A DNA stretch of 64,000 bases. Origin: Cunninghamia lanceolata. Its lineage: Eukaryota; Streptophyta; Pinopsida; Cupressales; Cupressaceae. Numbering within the stretch: the first letter of the stretch is position 1; every line of letters starts with the position of its first letter. Positions 22,662 through 35,536 of this stretch are shown in pieces. The position numbers and the translations under genes are program-made. Location of the stretch: positions 5,766,001-5,830,000 of the forward strand of contig BSBN01001687.1 of NCBI GenBank assembly GCA_027924645.1. Direction: 5' to 3'. A model generated the notes under the pieces. It saw nothing but the letters and a program-made list of their open reading frames with translations, was not told the DNA's origin and made no database searches.

Positions 22662-25600
22662 TGTTATCATTGGGAATTGCACCCATATGCAAGGCTAAAA
22701 AAGATATGCAATTCCATGTAACATGGGTCTAATTTCAAGTTGTGGGTGCCATATAATGAAATTAGACCTCTAGATTGTGGGCTGGTTCCCTTAAAATATT
22801 CTATTAGAATGTATGTTTTTTTGTTTTGGAAAAGGGAAGAAAGAAACTATATGAAACGAAAATTGTAAAATTCGGTGATGCACCTAATTTGGATAATAAT
22901 ATGCAATCTAGTTCACAATATAACTCAGAAATCTGACTTTCACACAATCCAATCTTGGCATAAATATCACAAAAGTGATTCTAAGGGAGGCTTGAAAATA
23001 GGCTTTCTATGAAGGAAATGGTTTTTCACAACACAAAAAGATTATTTCTGATTAACACAACCTAAGACCTGTGATGATTATATGCTTAATGCTGCAAGAA
23101 AGAAAGTGAGACATTAATTTTAAAGGTTTAATGGTTTAAACATAGCAAAATTTCATCAAATCACTTCAAATAATTCACACTAAATGGAAAGGTAACTAAT
23201 TGATCTCAAAGGAACAAAGGAAATACTTCAAAGAAGACAAAAATAGAACCTGTAACCTACTGATCTCTCAATAAAAATTGTAAAAATGAGCTACAAAAAT
23301 CTTCAATCTATCTGAATCAGAATGAGAATCAAGAACTAACTTCATAATGAATGAAGTTTTACAATATATAGAAAAGATAGGTCAGAAGATTGACCTAAAG
23401 ACAACTGGAAATGAACCTCAGTTATCTCAAAATAGCACATGCATAAAACGATAACTGATTCCCGTGCAAGCCCTAAAATCATGCAAAAAATACCTCCAAA
23501 TTGATGGAAAAATAGATATAAGGTGCCACAACTGTCTCTGGTCCATGCACCAATGAGCTGAAGTGCTTGACTCAAGGTGAACTGCTCATAGAACTCCTTA
23601 ATCTGCTCCTCGAACTGCTCCTAACTGAAAGGTTGAACTGATGACTAATCTCCCTCTATCACTCCATGCAATGTAATTGCTAGGAAATAATATTCAATAA
23701 ATGAATATTCTATCAAGTCTCCTTGTGTGCTATATATGACTTATATTTTAAAAATAATTTATTTAAGCTATTATTAGTAACAATTAGTGTAATTGTTCTA
23801 ATAATATCTTCAATAAATTATAATATATTTGCTATTTATAACATAAGTCAAAACCTTATGTCTCCCTTTGACTTCACATCCTCACCATACATTAAGGAAA
23901 AAAATACCCTTATTACTCCATGTACAAGTACATTCATCATGCAAAACATAACATGTCTAAGAAAGACCCCTACCATCTTTGCCAAATGCCTCATCATGTA
24001 AATCAGTGAACTCTAATAATAGGCCCCTGCCACTTTGCATGCATCTTTTCTTTACATGTTTCTTCATATTATGATTCCTTCTAAAGGAATAAAGAATATT
24101 CTTATTTAGCCATGCAATGTTGACCATGTGATTTTGAACATGATTCTTTTGACTTACCTCATAGTCGATCCTAAGGAAACGGGTTTGCATCATTAAATAT
24201 CACAAGGCATTAAGGCCTAAACCTTACCCTTATTACTACCGACCACCTTTGTTACACAATACACCCCTCCTGTCAGCCACTTCTTGTAATAATCACTAGG
24301 GATTTGCATCATTAAACATGTTGACCTCGATCAACAAATAGATTTAGTAATGATGTTTGGCATTTTATGAGTCAAAAATGAAAGATGAGAAAGAAGGCTT
24401 GAACAAAATAAAGTATAACCCTAAACTTTGTTATTCATTTTAACTCTTTCATTTTTCTAGCCGCCGCTCTACAACTCCATTGCACTTAGGGTTTGATCTC
24501 CTTCTGCTACTCCTTGGGTTCCTGAGGTCAAAATCCATGATGTCTTTGCACTTTTCTGAGTGAGAAGGAAAGGTGACGACTAGTGAGTGCTGTATATTTG
24601 GTTTCATGTTGATATTTCTTTCATTTTCCTATAGCTTTTTGGTTCTATGGTCGCGGCTATGCATTTACTTCCCTCTATAAATTCTATGACACATGCTTTG
24701 TTTCCTTTTGTGTGTTTATCTTGAAATGCCTTGCAAATGTGAGAAAAATATGATAAGAAAATCCTCAAAAGAGAGGCCGCCACTCTGCTATCCTTCCTCC
24801 TCTGCAAATAAAAGGGTAAGTTCTCATTTATCTTTCCTGTATGTTCTTTTTATCACTATATATGCAATAGATAATGAGGGTTTCACGCTTTTTATTTGCG
24901 TATCACCTTATACTGCCTTATTTGACATGGCTGCAGCCATTTTTACAATTTGTAGCATCTTGGCTCTATGATATGAAACTTTTGAGGGTTATGTATGATG
25001 AGGGTTGTATTGAAACCTGCACAAGTATATTTCCCCATTCCACAGCCATATTGAATGTTTTGTCTCCTGTAAATGATCCTCTTTACCATCATACAAGAAG
25101 AAAAGAGGGTTTCTATTGAATCTTGTATAGAAATATTTCTCTATTCCACGACTACACTAAATGTTACCTTTCTTGTATTATGCTTCTTTGACAATATCTT
25201 GAACACTTCTTTGCTTGTGAAAAAATAAAAGGTCGTTAAAGGCCACTATCTAGGTATGCAAGAAAAGTGCACATTTTCTGTAGCTTTTACAAGGTTTCAT
25301 TCTTTTATGAGGTTTTCATTTCTTGATGAAAGACTATAGGAACCTTCATTTTTTATATCTGGGTATGACAAGAAGTTACCCATTACTGCACAACTAAGAT
25401 ATCCATATTTCACTATATGATAGAAATCTTCAAACTCCTTTTTGTGATGGTAAAATGTATACCCTTTTGCATCTGTAGAATGTCAATATTCTTGGTATAT
25501 TATCCATCTCCTTACAAAGTTAACACAGTGAGCATTTCCTTTTGTTGGCTGCCATCCTATAGATGTTGTGTGTATGATAGAAATCTTTCCTCCCAGCTCC

Positions 25601-28185
25601 ATGAGAAATGTTGCATATAGATAGAAGTGACTGCTCTCTAGTTACTTGATTGTATCATGATTACATGCTTATATGGAGTTGCTTTAGTCTTTCTTCATTA
25701 CAAAGTATGAATGTTTAATCTTCTAGATTTATACAATGTGGCATCAAGTTTGAATATCCTATAGCATATGAATTCATTTGCCAACTGCTCTCTGAATGTT
25801 TAGGTTGCCTTGTCTGTATCTTCTTCTTTGACATATGGCATTATAATAGCATTTGTCTACACTGTATTTCTTTAGCAATCAATCATTCATGGCTTTTTGA
25901 TTGCATCTTGCTTAGTCATCATGAAAAATACTTCTAGATTTCAAAGCATCATTATGTTTGGATATCATCCACCTCAATGGTGAAAACACTTCATGAGAAA
26001 CTTTACACTTTATTTTCAACAAAGAATGGTAAATATTTGTCCTATTTTCATTGGCCTAGACTAGGCTTTTAATTGTTGAAGTGGATGATGTTTAGAGTTG
26101 ATCGATTGTTACCTCATGTGTGATTGTGGGATAATTGTTGTCTTTATTTGCACCTGGTTGTGGCATTCTTTAGATAATCCTCTTGATTGCCTTTGTGCAT
26201 GTTCATTGCTTATCTTTTCATGCATTTGGGTCCTATGACCATTCTGGAGAAATCAAAACTGAATCCTCTGTGACTTGGTCTATATCATAGTTGACTATCC
26301 ACTCTTGATAATGATATAATCACAAGGATTAAAATCATAACTGCTTTTAGCTGTTATTACCTCATTTCCATAACTAATTTTCTTTGTCATTGAGGTATGG
26401 CTGACTGTCATGTGCTCTTCATTATAAAACCTTGCATATTCTATGATCACTCCTGCACACCAGATGCTTTGATTATAAACAACATCTTATCTTTGGATTC
26501 CATCCATCGCTTTGTATCTATATGTCATGGCCTCATGTCACATTGTCATTACGGCATATATATATTCTGAATCCTTTACTGTTTCTCCTCCATCACTATG
26601 ATAGTTAGCAGTTACAAGGTATGTATAAGAAATACTTGACTACTACTTGTCATAGGTATTGATGCCTTACTGTTTGATCTCTCTTGTAGTATCAGGTATT
26701 TGTAGATATTTTCTTCATTCTGCTAGAGACCATGATACCTGTATTTTGATATTTCTCTACTCTACCACTTTTTTATTATCACTGGATAGTGATGTAAACA
26801 TTCATATGGTAATGACTACAAGATGTGCATAATTTTGGTCATGTCTTTTACTCTTCTTTGAATATCATATGCTCAACAAATAAAGGCTCATGTAGCCTGT
26901 TTCTTCTTTCTCTTATACAATAGAAACCTTTTAAACACATGTGACCATGTCTGCACCTGATGGTTGTACTTGATGACTGTACCTATCCCTATTCACTCTT
27001 CTTGTCATTTCTTAACTCTAGTTTTGGAAATATGACATCAAGTATGACAAGAAAAAGGTACTCTGCTAATGCTATGAAAGAGATGAAATACCTCTTATGA
27101 CTATAGTTTTGATTTCTACATTTCTCAACTTGTAATGAATGTCATGATGACATATCTTTTCTGTAAGTTGATTGAATGATGCATAGTGTAGCTTGGAATG
27201 ATGCATCCTGTCTTTTCTGATACTCCTTTCCAAAAGAAAACATGTTGGGCTCAAACCCTTGTGGGAGCCACATTTAATCCACATGTTTATTTGTCTTCAA
27301 ATCAGAAACAATACTTGTCCTATACCTGCATAGTGAACAAACAAGTTAGCATGAAAAGCATATCTGATAGCATTGATTGATCATTTCTTGATCTTTCTAA
27401 TTTGTAGCACTTATCTGATCTGATCTTTCATACGCAATGCATGATGTGATAAGTATATGTATATGTTTGATAAAAGCATGTGATAACTTAAAACATCTAG
27501 AGTGCTAAGAGGACTGTCCCTAAAATTTTGTAGGTTCAACTAATGATGGGAGCTGAAAGTAAAGATTGAAGATTGAAGACCAGCATCAACAAACAACCTT
27601 TTTGCTCAAGCAATGATGGATGTTTCATTTTATCATGTGTTCATTTCTTTTCTTTTATCAAATAGATGTATAGCTTGCATGTCTATAATTGCTCAGTCTA
27701 GTTACTCTCTCGGCTTGTGTGGGACATTTTAACATTGCCTTTAAACATGATCAGTTAATTTCTCTTATGCATATGATGTATATGTACTTCCTTTTCAATC
27801 AATGCATGAGATAATGTAACAGATACTTGAATGTATGTTCAAAATATGACATGAAATAACAGTTCAATGCAATTATCTTTCTTTCTTTTATTCAAAACTA
27901 ATTAACTGAATAATAAATCTAACTTATAACTCCTGAAAGATAACATGATGCAAAAACAACTGTATTTCTTGAATAACTGGTACCTTGGCAATCCCATTCT
28001 CTTGTCATGATAACTCATCAGTCTTGATTAGACTAATGGGCTATCCTGTCAACTAAATCTCTTCTTTGCTCTATCAAGATATCAACAGTTCAATAAATGC
28101 ATAACTTTGAAGCTTTCTTCTATCCTTTCTGAACAATTACACTTAGGTCCAACTAATTTTAAGTGTGAACAAAAAATTAGTAACA
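22662..28185 (-). repeat. Solo LTR of the E3 family nested in the E3 3' LTR
   Basis: About 5.5 kb from TGTTATCATTGGG to TTAGTAACA, with TG/CA ends and TSD CATAT (22657-22661) and CATAC (28186-28190). Its first 1.3 kb is a diverged relative of 21260-22661. The remainder is a diverged relative of 28191-31940, for example a conserved CATGTTGGGCTCAA block near 27240 and GTGTGGGACAT near 27717. No internal coding region is present, so it is a solo LTR left by LTR-LTR recombination. Short ORFs inside have no family match. Confidence 0.83.
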
Positions 28186-31100
28186 CATACATGACATACC
28201 TTGCATGTTTTCTTTTTTTCATATAAAGCACCTTATCACTCCATGCAAATCTATCATACCTTACCATACACTTATGCATCACATACCTTCAACATAAAAT
28301 CACCTTGTAACTCATTTTGATCTCCACACACTATAAGGCATAAACCTTACCTTCGAATCATTGTGATGTTTTGACTTTGTAAAAATCAAAAGAAAAAGAA
28401 ACAAGCCCTCACGGGCCCCTGTGGCATCATTAGGTTTGATGATTGGGAATTGTTGATCAAAAGATGAAAATGGATAAAATGATTTTGCAAAAACATCAGT
28501 CAAAAAGAAAAGATCTCAAATTAGGTCATTTGACCAAAAAGGAGGAAATAACCCTAAAGATATCATCATTTGCACTTGTCCCTTATCTACTGTTCCTCTA
28601 CACCCGCCACCATTCCTATTAGGTTTTTAAGAAAAATTCATGGTTCTCTACAACTTCTAAGGGATTTCAATGGATTCCTTTGAGGAATTTGACAAGAAAT
28701 AGCAAGGTAAGTCTTTTCTGTGTCAAAACTAAGCTAGTTCTTTATTTTATTAACTAGTTTTGGGCCTTTTGACTGTGGCCATATGGTGGTTTCTGATACA
28801 TCATTTTTGTCTTCACTGTGTTTTTTCTTTCTTGTATCGAGCCGCCATGAAAGCTTGACTCAGAAGCTTGAGAGGCCATATTATTGAATGCAGTCTTCTA
28901 TACCAAATGATGGTAAGCTCTCTATTCATCTCTGCACCATTCCTTTGGTTTCTATTCATATGCAGTTCAACATGAGCTCAGGAAGTTTATAAAATAAATG
29001 GCATTTTCTTGTATTCTATGAGAAATATTACTAAACCCTTGATAGTTTAAAGGGTTGCAGCCATGTACATGTCTTTAAACATTCCTTTGTGTCTTCATGG
29101 CTCAAAAGCTCTACACTTCTTCTGTAGGCAAGATTCTACTTCAAAACCCAAGTGGGTTTACCTTGTTCGAAACAAAGATTTCCTCAACCACGGCCTATAA
29201 TTGCATAAAAATGGGTTTCATTTATTTCTTGAACTTAAACAAATCCTTCTGGGCTCGAAACCTGTATCTCCTTTGTATCTGATCTTCACTACACAAAATG
29301 TGATAAGGGTTTGTTTAAGAAAACAACACTCAAGTAGAAATATGAACTAATTTTTTCTCCATTTTTATAGGCAACGAATAATGGCATCACGTTGTTCTTT
29401 TATTCTGAGAATGCAAAATACAACCTTTATAAGCTCAAAACTCTTCATTTTCACCTGTAGATGCTTTTCCTTCTGCAATTTGGTGTGGGTTTTGATATTT
29501 TGTGAAGAAAAACTTATTCCTGGCTGTGGCCTGAGAACCCATATATGTATATGTTATCTTTCTTTCTTTCTTTCTATATGAAGAGAAAATGGCACAAACT
29601 GCATACTCTAAGGTTTTGGAATTGTCTTTGATTATGTATAGAGAACCCCAATTTAGAACTGCATTGTGGTATCATTCTTTCCTTGCATCTTCATAAAAGG
29701 CTATAAGTGTTTCATTTTGTGAGAGTTCCTAAATGTAGCATTGTGATTCTTTCTTGCATACTCAGTGGTTTCTGTAGTGACAGTTATGATCCCTCTTGAG
29801 GTTGGTAATGCACCCTTCTTCTTTGGTCTTATAGCATGTATCTGAGAAAGGGTAAAATACCCTACTCCTTTATACTACTGAGACAAATAAATATTGCAAT
29901 ATATAGAAGGCATTGGCATTCTTATAATGAGGTTTCATTGTTCTTTAATGCAACTCCTAGACACTGCATCCTTCTTGATTCTCTCTTTTATTGTTCCATG
30001 CATTTTAATCATTCTATATATGATCATAATTATATTGACTTGGTTTAGCTTTAATGCATAAGGCACATGATAAAGCTTGCTGCACCTATACAGTGATGAG
30101 ATATGGCTTGTTGAACATGAATACTTGCAATATATAGAAGGCATGGGCATCCTCATGATGCAATCATACTGTTCCTTGTACTTGTTGCACCTTGTATATG
30201 GTTATACTTTTTCATTGATGAGATATGGATGCCTTTATGTGTTATACTACCCCATCATCTATTTATCTTTTGTTCCTCATACTGTACCTTCTAGTGCATC
30301 TGAATCTTCATGGTGATTGTTCATTTGGTGGTTGTAGCATTCTTATTAGCTTCTCAACTGTAGTGAAGACTCATGTATGCCTTCATAGTCTCATGCCTTG
30401 TAATTATTGCTTGCTATCTCACTATCCTTTATATCAATTCATCACCTTAATGTCAATGGTGGATGTAAAGATTTGGAACTTCTTTTTCTCATTGCTGCTA
30501 CAGGTCTCATTCCACTTGATATGTTTGATGTAGCTTTCATATGGACGAATGATGTCTTTTTCTGATGATGATTGTACCCTTGCTCCTCTTGATGTCCCTT
30601 TGATAGCATTAGGAGCTCTCTGGTGATTATTCCATATGATTTTAACTCCTTTCTATCTTTAAATGCTATGGCTGCACTTCATACTTGTACCTTTTGATCA
30701 TACTATGGTTTCTTTACTTCACTGTTCCACCTTCTTTTGTAACTTGATTGATGGCTTTACTTGTAGGTTGTGGCTGTGGAAAACAAGGTATATGTCTTTA
30801 CTGCTCCATGAACTTCTAATGTACCTCGTGCATAGACATGACTTTTATCTTACATGACGATCCCCTTTTCTTGCACTTGATACATTTGATGTAGTAGTAA
30901 CATATATATGATGTAATACCATGATGTTTGTTCAATTGAAAATCTCTACATTAATGACATTACTTTGAGCATGTTGGGCTCAACCCTTATGGGAGTCCAT
31001 TTTCTCCACATGCTTATTTCATAAAAAAATGAATCAGCGACATGACTTCTCCTATACCTACACAGTGAAAAAACAAGTTAGCATAAAAACATACCTTTGA

Positions 31101-31940
31101 AAGTTCAAAGCTCTTTCTCATGATCATTTAGCTTTCATATGATGGTCTAATCTTTGCATATGTCTGACAATGATCCAATTGTAGCATCATGATTGCAAGT
31201 TTATATATCTATTGATAAGGTATATGATGAGTTTGTATATTTGGAGCTCTAACTAAACCTTTAAATATTGTAGGTTCATCATTCTGATCAGGAGTAGGAA
31301 GCTAAAAACATGAAGATCAAGCTGCATATAGGAGGATCAACACCAACACTTCAAGGCAATGATGGATATCACTCTCCTCATATGTTATTTTTCTTTACTT
31401 TATCTTCAGATGTATATCTTTCATGCTTTCTTGCATTAGCTCAGTTTAGTCATTGCCACGGCTTGTGTGGGACATATTTAAACACTCTCTTGAATATAAT
31501 CAGTTATTTTACTTTATGCAATGATTTATGTATGTTTTTATTTCTGAATCAAATACATAGCATAAAACAATTGAATCTGCTTTAAAACACGTGTTTAAAA
31601 TATGTTGATGAAATGATAGTTTATAAATACCTTTCTTTTTGTACTGTACTATAGTACTTGAATAATCAGTAACATCATAACTGAAAGATGAAATCAGTTA
31701 GATACCTATCATTCCTTGAATGCCTACTTTCTTCTCTTCAGATAAATTCATTTATCAGGATGGTTTGACAACCCAGCTTGAGCTGTCACATTATCCTAAT
31801 AAGTGACCCTTCATTTCTCTCTTGTCAAGATAATAGACATTTGACTAAGTGATCATGCTCTTAAAAATTTTATTTTATCCTCTTTGCAATAACTGCAATC
31901 TAGGCCTTATTAAATTAGGTTGCAAACGTAATTAGTAACA
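28186..31940 (-). repeat. E3 3' LTR, proximal part
   Basis: It aligns with 40410-44029 and 50442-50575 throughout. The first five bases (CATAC) are the right target copy of the solo LTR. It ends AATTAGTAACA at 31940, adjacent to the E3 PPT. The empty site reconstructed across the solo LTR reads AATACATACATGAC, exactly the uninterrupted sequence at the equivalent position of the 5' LTR near 40411. Confidence 0.88.
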
Positions 31941-31956
31941 TTTTTGGTGACCTCTC
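31941..31956 (-). other. E3 polypurine-like tract
   Basis: The minus strand reads GAGAGGTCACCAAAAA directly before the LTR start TGTTACTAA. It is purine-rich but interrupted by TCACC, so it is a degenerate PPT. Read on the plus strand it superficially resembles a PBS (TTTTTGGTGACC), but the coding order rules that out. Confidence 0.55.
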
Positions 31957-32324
31957 AGGGGTGTTTGCCTACTAAACAAAATAGATCTAGTAGCCTTCTA
32001 AATCCATTGGGCATATGAGTCCTTTCTTTCTTGGAACCTTGAAAACTTCTGCAACTCAAACTAATAGAAAACTACAACAGCAAAACAAAACTAAAATTCA
32101 AACTAATCTGACCTGTTTAGGACATGGCCAACAAAATGTGCATGTGCACTTCTTGTAAAACAAAAACAAAACTAAAATGAAATGTGGAAAAGCACTTATT
32201 TGAAGCAAAGATGCTCTCTTAGTAACATTGTTTGAGGTGGATCCCATTAATAGGGATTGGCAACACCACTTCATCTAACTTTGCAAGCTGAAATACATTG
32301 TGTTGCTTACATTCTGTAATGATA

Positions 32325-32770
32325 TATCGGTACAAAATGCCCTCCAACCCTCCAACCTTTAAGGAAACAAAGAACGAGGGACTGTCAAAATCTTATAAAA
32401 TCTTATCGGTACAAAATGCCCTCCAACCCTCCTTTAAGGTCCTCCCAACATCCAATAACTGTCAAAATCTTATAAAATCTTATCGGTACAAAATGCCCTG
32501 CAACCCTCCTTTAAGGTCCTCCCAACATCCAACAACTAGAAGGAAGGTCCAGATCCATTACAATCACTACCACCCACCACCCACAAAATGCCCTCCACCC
32601 ACCAACACCCACAACCAACAGACAACATCCCCGCCCCACAACCAACAGAAACCATCCCCCAACCAACCTTACACCGGGAGGAACCCCACACCACCTTTAT
32701 CCATTAGACCCCCAATGCACCAACCCACCTACTTTCAGTTGGACCCCCAATGCACCAAACCACCTACTTG
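32325..32770 (-). repeat. E3 3' UTR tandem repeats
   Basis: Copies starting TATCGGTACAAAATGCCCT begin at 32325, 32404 and 32481 (period 77-79 bases, third copy partial). They are followed by a C/A-rich stretch (32560-32690) with repeated CCAACAG and CACCCAC motifs. Then come two copies of a ~31-bp unit with ACCCCCAATGCACCAA at about 32706 and 32740. All lie between the integrase end and the 3' LTR. The plus-strand ORF of 157 codons here is a repeat translation. Confidence 0.85.
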
Positions 32771-33690
32771 ATATTTTACCAGGTTTGCTTTTAAGCTCAT
32801 CCCATTTGAATACTAGATCTTCTTCCTTAAAAATTCTTGGAACTGCTTTTATGTCAAAGGTCCTCTTCATTTGAACTTGATGTATCTCCAAGGTTCTTAA
32901 TACTTCTTTTTTGGTTTCTTCCAGCTCCATTAGTTGTGCAAGCCTAACCTCCATTAGATTTTTCTCTAACAATTCAAGTTCTTTGATATAACTTAGAGTT
33001 GGTAACTCAACTGAAATTGGTAGTTTGGCTTCTTTCCCATAAGTTAGAACATAAGGTGAATTACCTGTAGCTCTCCTTGGAGTTATCCTATCATCCCAAA
33101 GGGCTAATTTCAACTTGTCATGCCAAGATCTTTGATTATTATCAACTATTTTCTTAATTATCTTAATCAGGAACTTATTGGTTACCTTGAGGGTAGTAGT
33201 TGGACGAAGTATTCAAAAATATATTATTTTTTACAGACCAATCAGAAACTCTTAAACCAATGAATGCTAAAGCATTATCAAAAATAATTGAATCAGGAGT
33301 ACCAAACCTAGAAACTAAGTCTTGATAGAAGTTCAGAATAGAAGTCTCATTTGCCTCCTTTAATGCAACTGCTTTAGTCCATTTTGTGAAGTAATTTGTT
33401 GCAATTAGTATCCATTTATGTCCTTGACTTGAAGGTGGATTGATGGGACCAATGAAGTCTAAACCCCACTTACCAAATGGTTGTTCTACCTGAATTGGAT
33501 GTAGAGGCATGGTTGCAATCTTTTGTTTCCCTACAAACACTAAACATTTATTGCATTTATTCACCCAATCATGTGTATCTTTAAACAATTCTGGCCAATA
33601 ATAACCAGCTCTCATAATCTTTAGAGCTATCGTTCTTGGTGCAAAGTGACCTCTAGAAGGTCCATCATGAAACTCTTTGAGAATTTTCTA
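32771..33690 (-). pseudogene. E3 integrase (decayed)
   Basis: Integrase with zinc-binding C-N-K-C at about 33560 and core segments G-L-D-F-I-G-P-I, I-A-T-N-Y-F-T-K-W, I-I-F-D-N-A and Y-Y-P-Q-G-N. The Asp of the usual A-T-D-Y-F motif is Asn. The frame stops at TAG right after G-N-Q (33175), and the catalytic Glu normally four residues further on is lost. The C-terminal part (33113-32750) includes Y-G-K-E-A-K-L-P and F-K-E-E-D-L-V, then a Trp-rich tail. No chromodomain is seen. Confidence 0.86.
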
Positions 33691-34434
33691 AATTTGTTCT
33701 AATTCTACACATCTTAAAAAAACACCATTAAAATCCCTTTTATACAAAACTCCATCTATTACAGCATAAGGGATAGTTTGTAGCCTATAATACCTTCTTT
33801 TAGATCTGTCCAAACCTTCAGGACAATCTCCAGTATGTAGGTAATGAATCAATTGCTGCACCCAACTTGTAGGTGGGGCTACAATAATAGCTTGTTCTCT
33901 ATTTTGTAGCACTGTCTCAGTCTCTTCTACAATTTTAGTGCTATTCTCTTCATTTTTTGCTAGTTGTTCACACAAACCTTTGTCTTGGAAAAGATTTGTA
34001 ACCTTGATCTGAATATCATATTCCATAACTTTTGTTATCCATCCTGCCCTCTTGTCATTTAAATCCTTGCTAAGAAATAATTCTTTGATTGTCGGATGGG
34101 CAACCATCAACTGTATTCTATTGTTAGAAAGCATGTGTTTAAATTTCTCAAGGCTTCTTATGACAACTAATACATGTTTCTCAACAAATGAATACCTTAC
34201 CTCATAGTCATGTATAATTTGGCTAAAGAAAGCCACAAGTTGCTCCAATCCTTCCTCATTTTGCTGACAGAGCATGGCTGAAATTGTATTAACACTACCA
34301 AATGCATACAAGATAAAATCCTTGTCAAAATTTGAATTAATTAGTGTTGGGGTAGCAGCAGGTGCCTCTTTTATTTCTTCAAAACTTTGTTTAGCCTCCT
34401 TTGTCCAGCTGAAAGGAATATTCTTCTTTAACAT
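33688..34434 (-). pseudogene. E3 gypsy-type RNase H and connection (decayed)
   Basis: A 248-codon open segment between RT and integrase. It starts in the connection (F-S-W-T-K-E-A-K-Q-S-F), then F-I-L-Y-A-F-G-S-V-N, M-L-C-Q-Q-N-E, V-A-F-F-S-Q and Y-S-F-V-E-K-H-V-L-V-V-I, the usual RNase H sequence order. The Asp expected in the first motif is absent (G-S-V). The domain continues into the linker before the integrase zinc finger (Y-A-V-I-D-G-V-L-Y-K-R). Confidence 0.8.
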
Positions 34435-34539
34435 GGCTATAAGGGGCTACAATAATGCTGCTATGTTTTGTATAAACCTCCTTACAAAATTGATTCTTCC
34501 AAGAAAGCTTTGTAAGCCTTTCTTATGAGCTAGAAGACA

Positions 34540-35490
34540 TAATGCTAAGATTGTAGAAATCCTTTCAGGATCTATGTATATTCCATCCTTTGCTACTATA
34601 TGTCCTAAAAGCTTTCCTTCATGCACATAAAAGATACTCTTTTTGGGTTGAGTGAAACCCCAAATTCTCTACATCTCTCAAAATCAGCCTTAGATGATTA
34701 AAATGATCTTCAGCCTTCTTTGAGAACATAGTTACATCATCTAGATATACAAGTACAAATTTATTTATGAGGCCTTGAAAAGCCATATCCATGGCTCTTT
34801 GGAATATTGCTCCTGCATTAGATAATCTAGATGGCATTTTTCTGTAGGCCATTGTGCCCCACTTGGTAGTGAATTTAGTCTTGTACTAGTCTTCCTCCAC
34901 TAAAATCTAAGTGTGTCCTAAATAACCATCCAATAAAGAAAACCTTTTTGATCCTGAAACAACTTGTAATATTTGCTCCATCAATGGGAGTGGGTAATGG
35001 TCTTTTAGAGATGCTCTATCCAAGTCACGGAAATCAACACATAATTTGATTTCTCCATTCTTCTTTCTAACATGAACTAAGTTAGAAACCCATGATGTAA
35101 GCTTAATTGGAAAGATTATGTTACCTTATATCAACTAGTTTAATTCAGTCTTCATGAGCACTTCCAGCTTTGGGTTTAATGGCCTCTGTTTCTGTCTAAC
35201 TGGTTTGGCCTTGGGTTCAAGCTCAATAGTGTGTTGAGAAAACTCAGGGTTAAAACCCTTTAGACCTCCATACTCCCAAGCAAATACATCACTGAATTCT
35301 TGACACAGCTGAATAAAAGCTTGTTGTTCCTTTTTTGTGCACACATTTCCAAGCTTAAGCAGCTTGTCTTTGAATATCTCAATAGGCTCATAATGCTCTT
35401 GTTTCACAGATAAGCTAGATTTATCTCTCCTAACATGATCATCAATGTTAAATATTGACTCTAAGGTTACCAAACCCTTAGGCAATTTAT
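34540..35490 (-). pseudogene. E3 reverse transcriptase (decayed)
   Basis: The N-terminal part 35485-35135 has D-V-F-A-W-E-Y and L-K-G-F-N-P, continuing into I-E-L-E-P-K-A-K-P-V-R-Q. The palm follows with V-S-N-L-V-H-V-type sequence near 35080, decayed, then M-P-S-R-L-S-N-A-G-A-I-F-Q near 34830. The catalytic V-L-V-Y-L-D-D box is intact near 34740. Stops and frameshifts occur at about 35130, 34890 and 34615. The position downstream of the aRH domain is notable. Confidence 0.86.
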
Positions 35491-35536
35491 TTGACTTTAA
35501 TTGTAATATCTAATCATCATATTGCTACACCCATTT

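Noticed and set aside
24600..27400. Spliced host gene suggested by GTAAG and TAG/GT motifs
   Set aside because: The region is the solo LTR of the E3 family with TSDs; the signals are reported as an observation on the LTR, not as a gene.
31941..31960. Plus-strand PBS (TTTTTGGTGACC) after a TAACA LTR end
   Set aside because: All coding in 32697-38474 is on the minus strand and a better PBS exists at 38963-38981, so this is the complement of the PPT region.
32298..32771. 157-codon plus-strand ORF
   Set aside because: It is a translation of the E3 3' UTR tandem repeats and C/A-rich tract; Pro/Gln/Thr richness follows from base composition.
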